DNA of 64,000 nucleotides, taken from the NCBI GenBank assembly GCA_038503065.1, contig JBCAMK010000017.1, positions 248,001-312,000 on the forward strand, given 5' to 3'. This document shows, piece by piece, positions 10,568 through 21,683 of the stretch. Source of the stretch: Paragyromitra xinjiangensis (Eukaryota; Ascomycota; Pezizomycetes; Pezizales; Discinaceae). Under the pieces are notes generated by a model, which was given only the letters and a program-made list of their open reading frames with translations, was not told where the DNA came from and made no database searches. The translations under genes were made by a program, and so were the position numbers. The number at the start of each line of letters is the position of its first letter. The stretch's first letter is position 1.

Positions 10568-11600
10568 CTAGCTATGTGCTTCAATACATGTTCTGGCATT
10601 ATGACCCTGTTTTTTACAGCTAGAACACCGCTGTTTTGTTTCCGGTACCTCTTCCCCATTTGCTCGGCGCGCATAATTCAATGCAGATAAACCTTTATCT
10701 CCTTTCTGCGCCCGCTTTTTTTTCGGTCTTCCTGGTAACCTTCGTGTAACAGGTGGATAACAAGTTACATGATCCGGGCCAGGCTGTACCTGAAGATTCT
10801 CGATGGTAATAGGCCTCCAATTTTGTGAATAAATTGTTTTCCAAGTCTCAACAGAAAGGGCCATAGGGTAGTAATCTCTAGGTGCTTGATGTAAAGCCAT
10901 AATTAGAGTAACCGCATGCGAACAAGGTATCCCATTTTCCTGAAACCGTCCACATGTGCAGGTACGTGTTTGTACTAAAAATATTACAAGATTTAGTGAA
11001 ACGTAATATGTAAGACCTGAGATACTGGTATGTACTTACGATTAACAATAAAAGTTTTTTCATCTCCATTGACATCCTCAAGCCCTTCGTCAGGTCTAAT
11101 TCTTTGTTGTACCTCACACCATAATTGATTTGCGACATGTACAGAATTTGATTGAGCCCAAATACGACTGGTTTCCGCTTCAGTATTACAGAGTTTGGTG
11201 AATAGTAGATGACAGGAATTGGCTTCTTGATGTCGTTTGTATCGTAAAGTCATTTGTGAATGCCATATTTCGTTGAGGAGATCAAGTATTGGAAGCTCGC
11301 GTACACCCGTATGTGAAAATGTGTTGTTTAGCGATTCAACAATATTTGATGTATAGTGACCATACCGCCGTCCAGTAAAAAAGGCTGTAACCCAACATTC
11401 TATTTCAGTGTTTGCTAGGTATTGTGCTGCCGCAGGCTTCTCATTCCGCAAAAGTGAAAGTCGTTCCTCATAACTTTGTGGAGTTTTTGCGTGAGCAATT
11501 CTCCAAAAGTACTTCTCTGTTAATTCAACACCAAATCGTGTTTTGAAATTCTCACGTAAATGAAAACAGCAGTTTGCACGGTGAATTCCAGGTCCCAATA
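10568..11600 (-). pseudogene. C-terminal half of a MULE transposase, severed by insertion B1
   Basis: Read on the minus strand from 11598, the frame continues the N-terminal half at 52551-53429. It starts LGPGIHRANCCFHLRENF, typical of Mutator-like transposases. The segment GHYTSNIVESLNNTF supplies the expected catalytic Glu of the DDE triad. A 65-bp intron (11039-10975; donor GTAAGT, acceptor TTTTTAG) precedes a SWIM zinc finger (CTCGRFQENGIPCSHAV). The C-terminus has a PGRPKKKRAQK basic stretch and a zinc knuckle (CSSCKKQGHNARTC) before the stop at 10568. The exons are 11598-11040 and 10974-10568. I see no stop or frameshift other than the insertion, so the copy was probably intact when hit. 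Confidence 0.85.
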
Positions 11601-12276
11601 CATCAGCAAAACCGATTCTTGGCTCCTGGGCGCTCCCGGACCCTCATGGATGGTGCGGACCAGATGGAGGCAAGTGCCAGTCCATGGAACAGCCATATCC
11701 CAAGGACCCTTGCACACAGTTCCCGGACCACACACCACTTCTCACGGACCCTCATGGACCTTCCTGCATCAGCAAAAAATTTATTCCTCTGTGGAGGCCA
11801 CCGAGGCCGCCGAGGCCGCCGAGGAAACTTATGAATTGCAGAGACATGAACAACGCCCCGACCTCCGCCGAGGCATGAGCAAGATCCTGATCTCTGCCGA
11901 GGCATGAGCAAGATCCTGACCTCCACCGAGGAGCAGCACCACGACCCTCGTCCTCGGCAGAAATCAGGACCACGTTCTTCGTCCTCGGCCGAGATTAGGA
12001 CGACGTTCTTCGTCTCTAGAGAGACAGCATTCGGCTGTGGTCTCGCTGGAGGGTCATGTCATGCAGGAATTCAGTCACTCATCGGCTGCTGCCTCTAGGG
12101 CTCTGAATAGTGGAAATACGCTTGATTCGCTATATCTATATCTATTGAACAATATCTATGTACAGAATTCGCTATCTACAAGTCACTCTAGGACAATATT
12201 TATGTACAGGCTTCTTCATTCATATGCACCAATGTCCCAATCACCATCCACACCGACACCGAGCCCAGACCGCAGA

Positions 12277-12950
12277 CAGTGGATCCAGCAGCTAGGCGAG
12301 CCTGGAGACAGCAATAGGAAGTCAGCGAATTCAGCAGCTAGGCGCGCCTGGAGGAGTCAGTGAATCCAGCAGCTAGCCGAGCCTGGAGGCAGTAATAGGA
12401 AGTCAGCGAATTCAGCAGCTAGGCGCGCCTGCAGGCGGCAATAGGAAGTCAGTGAATTGAGCAGCTAGCCGAGCCTGCAGGCAGCAATAGGAAGTCAGCG
12501 AATTCAGCAACTAGCCGAGCCTGCAGGCAGCAATAGGAAGTCAGCGAATTCAGCAGCTAGGCGCGCCTGGAGGCAGCAATAGGAAGTCAGCGAATTCAGC
12601 AGCTAGGCGCGCCTGGAGGCAGCAATAGGAAGTCAGCGAATTCAGCAGCTAGGCGCGCCTGGAGGCAGCAATAGGAAGTCAGCGAATTCAGCAGCTAGGC
12701 GCGCCTGGAGGCAGCAATAGGAAGTCAGCGAATTCAGCAGCTAGGCGCGCCTGGAGGAGTCAGCGAATTCAGCAACTAGCCGAGCCTGCAGGCAGCAATA
12801 GGAAGTTAGCGAATTCAGCAACTAGCCGAGCCTGCAGGCAGCAATAGGAAGTTAGCGAATTCAGCAACTAGCCGAGCCTGCAGGCAGCAATAGGAAGTCA
12901 GCGAATTGAGCAGCTAGGCGCGCCTCCAGGCAAATAGTAGGAAATCCAGC
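12277..12950. repeat. 46-bp tandem repeats, left arm of element C
   Basis: About fourteen imperfect units of 46 bp contain GAAGTCAGCGAATTCAGCAG and CTAGGCGCGCCTGGAGGCAG. Some units are shortened (GGAGGAGTC instead of GGAGGCAGCAATAG). The same repeat occurs inverted at about 13600-13990, so the two blocks form the inner stem of the element C palindrome. Confidence 0.8.
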
Positions 12951-13599
12951 GAATTTGGCTGCTAGGCAGGCTCAGGAGGGATCGTGGAAGAGGAGGAACA
13001 GCGGAGGGTAGGCGAGTCGACCCGAATACCTGTAAATAACGCGTGTTAGCAAGTGATCAGCCAAAGACTTGGAGCAGACCTAGGAAAGCTGAAGATCGTG
13101 AGGTGGAGTGGCAGGAGGATAGGGGTAGGAGGATAGGGGCAAGAGGTTGGGAGGAGGTTGGGAGCAGGGAAAATTTACGCCAAGAGGCAAGCTTGGCAGC
13201 CGGTTAAGCGGAATCGAGCCACACCAAATCACTCGTTTTGTACCGAACTTTGATTTATTCTTTATGCAAATCAGCATCTCAAATGTATGGAGAACACAGC
13301 CAAAATAAATGTTGAAGTGCATTGCGAAAAAAATATGGTTCCCTTCAGCCAGGCTTAGTAAGCGGATTTACCCGGCCTAAGCAAATATCCTCATTCTGAT
13401 TTAGGCAACCTCTCCCCCTTCTCCGTCCTCCGCCTGTTGCAAATCTCGCGATCTTCTGCTTTCCTAGGTCTCCTCCAAGTCTTTGGCTGATCACTTGCTA
13501 ACACGCGTTATTTACAGGTATTCGGGTCGACTCGCCTACCCTCCACTGTTCCTCCTCTTCCACGATCCCTCCTGAGCCTGCCTAGCAGCCAAATTCGCT

Positions 13600-13990
13600 G
13601 GATTTCCTACTATTTGCCTGGAGGCGCGCCTAGCTGCTCAATTCGCTGACTTCCTATTGCTGCCTGCAGGCTCGGCTAGTTGCTGAATTCGCCGACTCCT
13701 CCAGGCACGCCTAGCTGCTGAATTCGCTGACTTCCTATTGCTGCCTCCAGGCGCGCCTAGCTGCTCAATTCGCTGACATCCTATTACTGCCTCCAGGCGC
13801 GCCTAGCTGCTGAATTCGCTGACTTCCTATTGCTGCCTGCAGGCGCGCCTAGCTGCTGAATTCGCTGACTTCCTATTACTGCCTCCAGGCGTGCCTAGCT
13901 GCTGAATTCGCTAACTTCCTAAGCTGCCTCCAGGCGCGCCTAACTGCTCAATTCGTTGACTTCCTATTGCTGTCTCCAGGCTTGCCTAGC
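13600..13990. repeat. 46-bp tandem repeats, inverted right arm of element C
   Basis: About eight units are the reverse complement of the block at 12277-12950 (CTGCTGAATTCGCTGACTTC type). Unit number differs between the arms, so the arms have diverged by unit loss or gain. Between the blocks lie the inner stem words TTGGCTGATCACTTGCTAAC and the roughly 390-bp loop at about 13085-13470. Confidence 0.75.
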
Positions 13991-15332
13991 TGCTGGATCC
14001 ACTGTCTGCGGTCTGGGCTCGGTGTCGGTGTGGATGGTGATTGGGACATTGGTGCATATGAATGAAGAAGCCTGTACATAAATATTGTCCTAGAGTGACT
14101 TCATCAGCAAAAATAATTAACGCCTCCAGGAGCATGGGCACCCCTCCCGGGGAGGCAATCTCCTCCATGTGCTCCGTGCGCTCCCAGGGCACTTGGAGGC
14201 ACGAGCGCCCCGACCTGCATCTCCCGGAGGATATGGCTTCTCCCGCGATATGCTGTATCCTCCATGAGCCAAAGGCACAATCCTAAGCCTCCACCCCACT
14301 CCTGGACCTCAACACCACTGCCAAAGACTCCCTGAATCGCAGACTATTGGATCTCGCTTAGGGACTTAGAAGAATTTCTTTCAACTTCCCGTTGCTGCCC
14401 CAACCAACCCACGCCGCCCACCCTATTCACCCACCCCCTTTTAACCCCCTGAGCTAAGCCCATACCTCCTCCTCCTCTCCTACATCTCCATCATAGACGC
14501 GTCGTTTTGTACAGTAGCTAACTCTGAATAGGCCTCGTCACTCCCCTTGCTGAATCCACGGCTGAATCGACTGCTTGCCTGCCTCCAAATCCCGTGCTTT
14601 CCTGCCTCCGAATCGACTCCTGAATAGACTCCGAATCGACTGCTGAATAGACTCTGAATTGGCTGTTTCTAAGCCTCCGAATCCAGCTGAATTGACTGCT
14701 GAATAGACTCCGAATCCCGTGCTTTCCTGCCTCCGAATTGACTCCCGAACCTCCTCCCGAGCAGCCTCCGAAGCAGCTGCTTGCTTGCCTCCAAATCTAC
14801 TGCTAAATAGACTCCTGAATTGACTCCGAATCGGCTGTTTTTAAGCCTCCGGATCCTGCTGAATTGACTGCTGAATTGACTCCGAATCAGCTGTTTCCGA
14901 GCCTCCAAATCCTGTGCTTTCCTGCCTCCGAATAGGCTGTTTCTGAGCCTCCGAATCCTGCTGAATTGACTGCTGAATAGACTCCTGAATGGACTCCGAA
15001 TCCACTGCTGAATTGACTCCAAATTGACTCCTGAATAGACTCCGAATCCACTGCTGAATAGCCTCCAAATCGACTCCGAATCGGCTGTTTCTAAGCCTCC
15101 GAATCCTGCCGAATAGACTCCGAATAGATTCCGAATAGACTCCGAATTGGCTGTTTCTGAGCCTCCGAATCCACTGCTGAATTGACTGCTAAATTGACTC
15201 CTGAATAGACTCCGAATCTGCTGTTTCTAAGCCTCCAAATCCCGTGCTTTCCTGCCTCCGAATAGGCTGTTTCCGAGCCTCCAAATCCACTGCTGAATTG
15301 GCTGCTGAATTGGCTGCTGAATAGACTCCGAA

Positions 15333-15882
15333 CATCAGTAAAAATAATTATCACCTCCTGGAGTTTGGGCACGTCTCCCGGGGAGGCAATTTTCTCCTCA
15401 ACCTCCGTGTGCTCCCTGACCTCCTTGAGGAGTGGTTGCGCTACGATTTCCTCCTGGAGGATATACCTAATCCTTTCGACTCCAGCTATCTCCTGGAGGA
15501 AATGGGTGCTCTTCGTCACTGCAGTTAGCTCGTGGAGCGCCTAACAACTTATTCATATCTCTAGGAGGATAATGCTTCTCTTTCCCGCAAATTTTCAAGT
15601 GCTTTGCTTAGTAATTGCAGCCAAGTACGCAGTATTTAGATTTTATTGGCTCTATTCGTTCAAATGATGCAGTGTTGCCACGTAGGATGTTAAGCATCCT
15701 ACGCCTACTTCCATCTCACTCCTGCTCTCATCCTTCGTCTACTCTCTCTAATCCTTCGTCTACTCTATGTTCTCTGAGTCCGAGTCCCTGACTATGTACA
15801 AGCTCCTAATCCTCGAGGATGCCCAGTTTCCTAATCCACTCATGCTTCCAAGTTCCTAGTCTTGCGAGGATACTCAGCATCC
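15333..15882. repeat. Left subterminal region of Pla-1
   Basis: This 550-bp non-coding end follows the terminal inverted repeat. It carries CTCCTGGAG/CTCCCGGGGAG words, then several AGGAT and ATCCT words, including the small inverted pair AGGATGTTAAGCATCCT near 15685. Repeated motifs close to the ends are typical binding sites for transposases of the EnSpm/KDZ type, which is my inference here. Confidence 0.5.
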
Positions 15883-18800
15883 TCAATTCTCTAATGTATA
15901 TATCTCATTGAACGTTGTAAGGTCAATTCGGTTGTTGACCAGCCATTTAGTATTATTCTCCTGGAGCTCCGGCTGCTCGGGAATGAGATGCACGATTCCC
16001 ATGATATTCTTTATCCCCACAACGAATCGATCATCCTTCAGCCTAGTAGATACTCTCACCATCCCATGGATGTCCGTAATCCTACCTCCACCTGGAAAGG
16101 CTCGTAGCATCCTCACAAGGACTAGCCGATGTGTGTACTCTGTATGAGGATCTCGAATCTTAAAGAGGCAAAGCACCTTGGCTGGAAGGCGTCCTCGAAG
16201 AGCACCAAACTGGCTCTCGTCTCTTACCTGGACCCACACCCAATCGTTTCGTGGAGCTCGACCCCTAAACGCTCGCTCCCCTGTGCATCTCACACGATGA
16301 AGCTCAAACTCCTCAGGCCGCTGAAACATAGGCACAGGGACTCGAAGGTGAGAGAACATCTCAGCTGGGTATGTAAGAAGAGCCTCTGTATCCTCCTCAA
16401 GACGACGCTCATCCTTCAAATTCTGACTGCTGTAATATAGTATTCGTTCCGGTAGATCCGGAATATTCATTAGGGAGATGATGTCATGCAGAAGGGAAAT
16501 CTTCGCTTGTCGACCACATAATCGCCGGAGGGATGCTCTTTCTCCTATATGTTGGATCTCGGATCGTCTGGGCCTAAGGATATTGTGCAGCTGCGAATTG
16601 GGAGGCTCAGCATCCCCGTAATTGGGAGGCTCAGCATCCCTAGAAAGGGCCCGGAGGTTCAATATACGCATACCCAATGCTTGTCGACGTGCATAGTAGC
16701 GCAGGATTTGCTTCGTCGAATCGATTTTATTGGATGCCCTATATCCTTCTTTGATCTGCTGCCGATGTGCTGTCTCCCCAACCTCGGTAGAAAACATGGG
16801 GATCCCTCCATACCGCTCAACATGCTCATGGAAGTGCATTAGGAGGTGCATCTTTGGAAAGTTGAAGTGGCTTTCTTCCTGCTGCGTTTCAACGAGTAGC
16901 TCTCTCCTTTCAAGCCTATCTGCATCCTCCAATCGTCTTTTTCTTGATCCTGCAAGAGGAGGTCGGGCATCCTGCGATAGCTTCAAGCGCTTGACTGTTG
17001 CCCGTGCCTTTGCGCTTGCCTTCTTCGAGGCTCTGAATTCTAGGAAGATATCCTTATGCTGGTGGAAGTCGGCGAGGTATTGATCCATATATCGCAAGGT
17101 TTCAGGTGTATGGCTCCGATACTGTGCCATAAGGTGGAAATCAATAAAACTCCACACGCAAAGGATAGCTCGCTTGAAAGGATATAGCTCATCCTTCGAC
17201 GGATGGAGCAGCGCAACTGCAAAGGCTCCGAGAAGGATACGGCCGAGATTGCGCATCTCCTTGCCCTGCCACTGGGAAACCTCTCGATAGGCTTTAGTTG
17301 GCCTAGCCAGGCCTGGGAAGGGGGGTATCGACATCCAGACTTCGTCAAATGCTTGCAGCCTCTTGTGTTTCTCAAGGAAGCTCTCTATCCACTCCATCAG
17401 ATGCTTCAATAAACCGAGATAGATGTTATGTAGGAGGTCTGGCTTGTGGAGGTCCCCAGCGCGAGGGAGGTGTGGCATCCCCCAAAAGACGTTGAATGGC
17501 GCTTTCAGCCCTCGTTCGACGAGATACTCCAACTCCTGAGGATCTCCAGTATCGGCGAAGGATTGCGCCACTTCCTGATACTCCTTATCGTTTCGTTTCG
17601 GGCTGCTGGCTTGCTCACCAAGTTGGTCTGGTTTGACCTCGCACTTTGGGCAGGCGTTTTGCTGCAGGTTGTGGAGTTGGCAATGCTCTGCGTGGTCAGC
17701 CATCCAAGCACAAAGGATTGGATAGCACATTCGGTACTGAGCATCCGCACATGCTAATCGGATTCCAGTCATCCCAGCCTCTTTCATATCCTTGAAAAGG
17801 ATGCCGAGGACCTCGTGCAGTATATCTCTATTGGCTTCTCGGCGGAGTCTATTGATTGAATTGTCTTTTGTAAACTTTGGAGGGATTGGGAGGAGCGCCA
17901 CGAGAATCATAGCCATATTCGTTGGCTTATTTCGAACTTCGGAAGGGATATTCCCTATCGTCAAGTAGATTGGCCAAGCCTTCTTATCACCTGAGAAATT
18001 GGTGAGATGTGTGCCATCCGAGCCGCAGATGACTGGAATCACCGTGGCTCCGTGAGGTAAGCTTTCCTAGCCACGAGAATTAGCAGAATAATGGATACGT
18101 AGGAGGGAATAGCTAACCTGTATTTCCCACCACCAGTCTGCTGTATGCAGCTCAGAATACATCCTCTTCTCCGCTGGCGTTGTATTCTCGTACTGGACGA
18201 TAGACCATATCCTTGGCATATGCCGGCTGTTTGAGCAAGGATTGGATACAGGCCAGTATTGGCCTGAAGTAATACCACGGCACTCTTTTCCTCCTCCCGT
18301 CCATGACTTCACAACTCCCTCGCTGCCAGTGCGCTTGGCCTAAATCAGGATCTATCCTATCGAGGAGTCTGTACATCGTATGGGCAGACCTAAATCCTGG
18401 CGTAGGAGTGCAGAGCTCCTCGTTGAAATACTCGTTGATGCGGGTTTGTGCTATCCCACTCTCTAATATCCACCTAGCGAGCTTGAAGTCAAAAGCCGTC
18501 TCAAACGGAGCGTAGGGGTTTGAGAGGAGGAATTCGACAACCTCTCGATGATCCTCCACATCCCCCAAAGAGCACGCTGCATCGGCAAATTGAATTATCC
18601 TTGGGCCAGGCAGCTGCATGGGCCCTGTGTTGGTATTCCCGTCATTATCCTCCGTATCAGAAGGATTCTCGTCATCCTTCTCACTTCCACCTGCAGTGCT
18701 CCCATCCGATGATGTGCCTCCTTCCGAGTTGGAGCAGATATCTTCCCAATCGCTGTCTGGATTCTGTTTGCGCCATGAGCCTGCTGCACCATCCCGTTCA

Positions 18801-18940
18801 TCCTCCTCGGATTGAGAGCCTCCTTGGCCAAATACGATAGAGGCATGCTTAGGATGGATATCTATCACGTGAGTATGCAACGACAGAGCTGAGCTGTAGG
18901 TGCAGCGGCACAATGGGCAGCGGGATCTTGAAACCTCCAT
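15883..18940 (-). CDS. Plavaka-like transposase of Pla-1 (one apparent frameshift)
   Basis: The start is ATG 18940 (MEVSRSRC), where homology to the Pla-2 copy begins. Exon 1 (18940-18118) encodes a C2H2 zinc finger (CPLC, x12, H, x4, H), an acidic Ser/Asp-rich linker and a conserved block (FADAACSLGDVEDHREVVEF). A 51-bp intron (18117-18067) follows. Exon 2 (18066-15883, 727 codons) carries VIPVICGSDGTHLTNFSG, a Cys cluster (ACPKCEVKPDQLG), HKPDLLHNIYLGLLKHLMEW, and the C-terminal half with EHVERYGGIPMFSTEVGETAH and RNDWVWVQV. Near 18165 one extra base (GGAGAAGAGGATG against GGGGAGAGAATG in Pla-2) shifts the frame before YSELHTADWWW. It is either a real inactivating change or a sequence error. 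Confidence 0.8.
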
Positions 18941-19641
18941 ATCAACTTGAAGGATGCCGTGTATCAACTGCGGAGCAAGATGCTAAGGGATGGATGCTGG
19001 AGCTCGCTTAACGGTAGAATGCCCTTGCTGGAAGTACGATATTAATATTTGCTAAGAGAAATTAGGATGCTGATAATCGCTGGTAGAAAGTAGGATATTT
19101 GCTCACTATTAGGGGGATGCAGGCTAGAGCTTGCGCGGGAATGGAATGTTGCCCCGTGGAGGATTTGTGGCGATCGCTGGAAATCAGCCTCGGGGATGCT
19201 AATGCCGAGGAGAAGTAGGATGCTGAGAGGGAGTAGGATGCTGGAAGGGAGTAGGATGCTGTAACTCATTTGAAGTGGAGTGATATTGATCACTAGAGTA
19301 GGATTCTGCTGCTTGCAAAGGTAGGAGGCTTTCGTTTGTTGCTCGTCGGAGTTCAGGGGGTGTTGATATGAGGTTGAACTATGGGGGTAGGCTAATCCTA
19401 AAATAGGAGGTGCAGGCGTCGCTTAGAGGATTCGGTGTGGGTTAGGGTTAGCCTGCGCACAGATCCTATCAATACCTCATATATGACCTCATAAACGCTG
19501 CCAGGGCAAACAAATCCTGCTTCTCCTCCTCTTCAGCTTCCTCCTCGCTCTCCTCCATCCTCTGCAACCTTCTCTCCTAGCTTGCCTAAGCTCACGATAC
19601 TATATATCCTTCCTAAACCAACTTGATATTACTGTTTCAAG
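18941..19641. promoter_or_regulatory. Divergent intergenic region of Pla-1
   Basis: About 700 bp separate the transposase start and accessory gene 1, which are transcribed apart from each other. The region holds many AGGATGCT words, including near-tandem GGGAGTAGGATGCTG copies at about 19230-19260. The same position in Pla-2 (44492-45056) and Pla-3 (32768-33998) is also a divergent spacer, so it is likely a bidirectional promoter. Confidence 0.5.
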
Positions 19642-21258
19642 ATGTCCAATATCCTCAAATCGGCAGTAGACTCGCAGGAAGTGGGCGGTGAGCAAACTCC
19701 ATGGCGCAGGGTATCTTGATACGTTGATGCTAATATAAATAGGCGGTGAATACTCCCAGTAAATTGAATCCAGAACCAGAACCAAGTGCTATTCAGAATC
19801 CTACGAAAGATACAGAGACTCCCTCGAAAGAACGAAAACGCCCGTCTAGCAGCGACGGCTATCAACTCAGAAAGTTTGCCCGCCTCTCCGCAGGTCCTTC
19901 ATCTCCCACATCTCCTACTCCTCGCACTCGGAGGACTGATATCGCGACTCCCCCCCCAACTCAAGCTTGGCGCCTCTTTTTGGACCAGGTACTTATACCA
20001 TTCAAGGATACGCAGTCTCCTTCTATTCCCATGGCTGCTCTGGATAAAGGTAAAGGCAAAGCTAAGGAACCATTGGAGGATCCGGAAACCCCAAAGGAGG
20101 ATACGGAGACTCAGAAGAAGGACCCAAAACCCCGAAGAAGCCTGAAACGCCGAAGAAAGTGGTAATAAAGGGAAAGGCGCCAAAGAAGGAAACGCCAAAG
20201 AAAAAACTCATGAAGGCCACCGACTACAAACCACTCCTTGGCTTCAGAGAGGATAATCCTCATCATTATACCGTCCTTCGGAGTGATGTTGTATCCTATT
20301 TGAGGATGCATGGTATCCGAGGCATCGCCAATCCTAGCGCCAATGCCTGGGAAGCATTAACAGAATGGGCTGAGGAGCATCATTCTATTGTGACCTACCG
20401 TTCAAGGCATGCTGATGATAAGGAGCAGGTAGACCAGGCGATGCAGAGTCTCCTTCGGGATTGCCTGCATCAGGTGCAGCAGACGGATACCAAGATTCGT
20501 TTAGAGCTAGAGGATACTGGTATGATCGAGAAAGAGAACGATGTGGAAGGTAAGATTTTGTTTATGATCTTCTATTTGTTTGACTGAAGGATGCTTACTA
20601 TCGTGCGGGTGATTCAGAATTCAAAGAAGTCGCAGTCCGAGTGACACTCTGTGACCCGGATGCCTGGTGGAGGGTTTCCACCAAGGAGACTCGTTATCCC
20701 TGGGAAGCACCGGCTGAGGTCAATTGGGGTTTAATCAAGTCTTGGGTTGCCGTAATTAGTGCTCCTACCCTTAACGAGTGCCTTCGCGTAGCCACGAGGC
20801 GATTACCTGCGGGCCGTACTCCTCGAAGGATGCTAGGAGCCCTTGTGGATGCTGTTCCTGGAGAGGTTTCTACGACTTTCCCAACCTCTACTATTCTTGC
20901 CGACGATGAGGATGTTGCTGGCTGGCTGGCCCAGATACAGGGTCTAACCGCTCCGAGGATGCTGGTCGTCCTTCATTGGGCCCCATACGATGGTCCGGGC
21001 CCTAAGGGGGAGCCTGCGGAGGAGTATGATGGCTCAGATACGCCACCTGCGTCAGGGGACCCTGATTATTTTACGGCTGAAGCGCTTGCCGAAGCCTTGG
21101 CTGCAGTGAAGGGAGTGGAGGAGAAGGGGAAAGCAAAGGATAAGGGGAAGGCAAAGGATAAGGGGAAGGCGAAGGATAAGGGGAAAGCAAAGGATAAGGG
21201 GAAAGGGAAGGATACGGAGGAAGTGGATGAGGATTATGAGGCAGCAGGACCTGCTTGA
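19642..21258 (+). CDS. Plavaka accessory protein 1 of Pla-1 (apparent frameshift)
   Basis: The start MSNILKSAV at 19642 matches MPNIFKTVV in Pla-2. A first intron ends at 19742. The next part is Pro/Ser/Lys-rich (VNTPSKLNPEPEP). Near 20100, inside a PKK-rich stretch, the frame must shift by one base to reach the conserved domain. That domain has YKPLLGFREDNPHHYTVLRS, an intron at about 20550-20616, DPDAWW, GECL/NECLRVATRRLPAGR, LADDEDVAGWLAQ and RMLVVLHWAP. The tail repeats KGKAKD five times. Homologues occupy the same place in Pla-2 and Pla-3. I do not recognise the family; a DNA-binding or transposition-helper role is a guess from context. The intron-1 phase also fits poorly, so the copy may be decaying. 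Confidence 0.6.
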
Positions 21259-21683
21259 ACGATTGGTATACTCCCTTCTGATGGCTATTACTAGATCAGC
21301 AAATGCTTATAATATTGAACAGAAAAACGAAAGATCGGAAGGGGGGTTTAGAGATATTGGGATTAGGATTATCGGGTATTAGGATTAGGATTGGGATTAG
21401 GGGGCGCTTGATGGAGATTACCGCGAGGATGTGGAGCATCCTTGATATTTGCTATCCGTGTATTTTTATTTTTTTATTTTTTGGGAGGTCGAAGCGCTGC
21501 GTCAGTAGTATTATGTTAGGGCTAGAGTCAATTCAAATATGTCTTAGAGATCAGACCGCACTCCTTATAAGCATCACCCCCAGAGGTCCTCCTCAGGATT
21601 CCCTCTCTCCTCCATACGCTCTTCTATCTCCTCCATACATTATCACCTATCACCTTTCCAAATCATACATTCTCCGTCGAAGG
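21259..21683. other. Spacer between accessory genes of Pla-1
   Basis: This is 425 bp of non-coding DNA with a degenerate GGATTA tract at about 21347-21400 that looks telomere-like. It also has the inverted pair GAGGATGTGGAGCATCCTTG at about 21426, and a CT-rich leader before the ATG at 21684. The corresponding spacer in Pla-2 is 46752-47215. Confidence 0.45.

Noticed and set aside
12277..12950. 46-bp tandem array as a possible CRISPR
   Set aside because: Units are contiguous without unique spacers, the array is repeated inverted in the same element, and the genome is eukaryotic.
14669..15022. Open frames in A1/A2 translating to Ser/Gln/Glu-rich proteins (also 40102-40455)
   Set aside because: The DNA is a degenerate repeat with 12/15-bp period, so all copies stay open by arithmetic. 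No start context, domain or conservation beyond the repeat.
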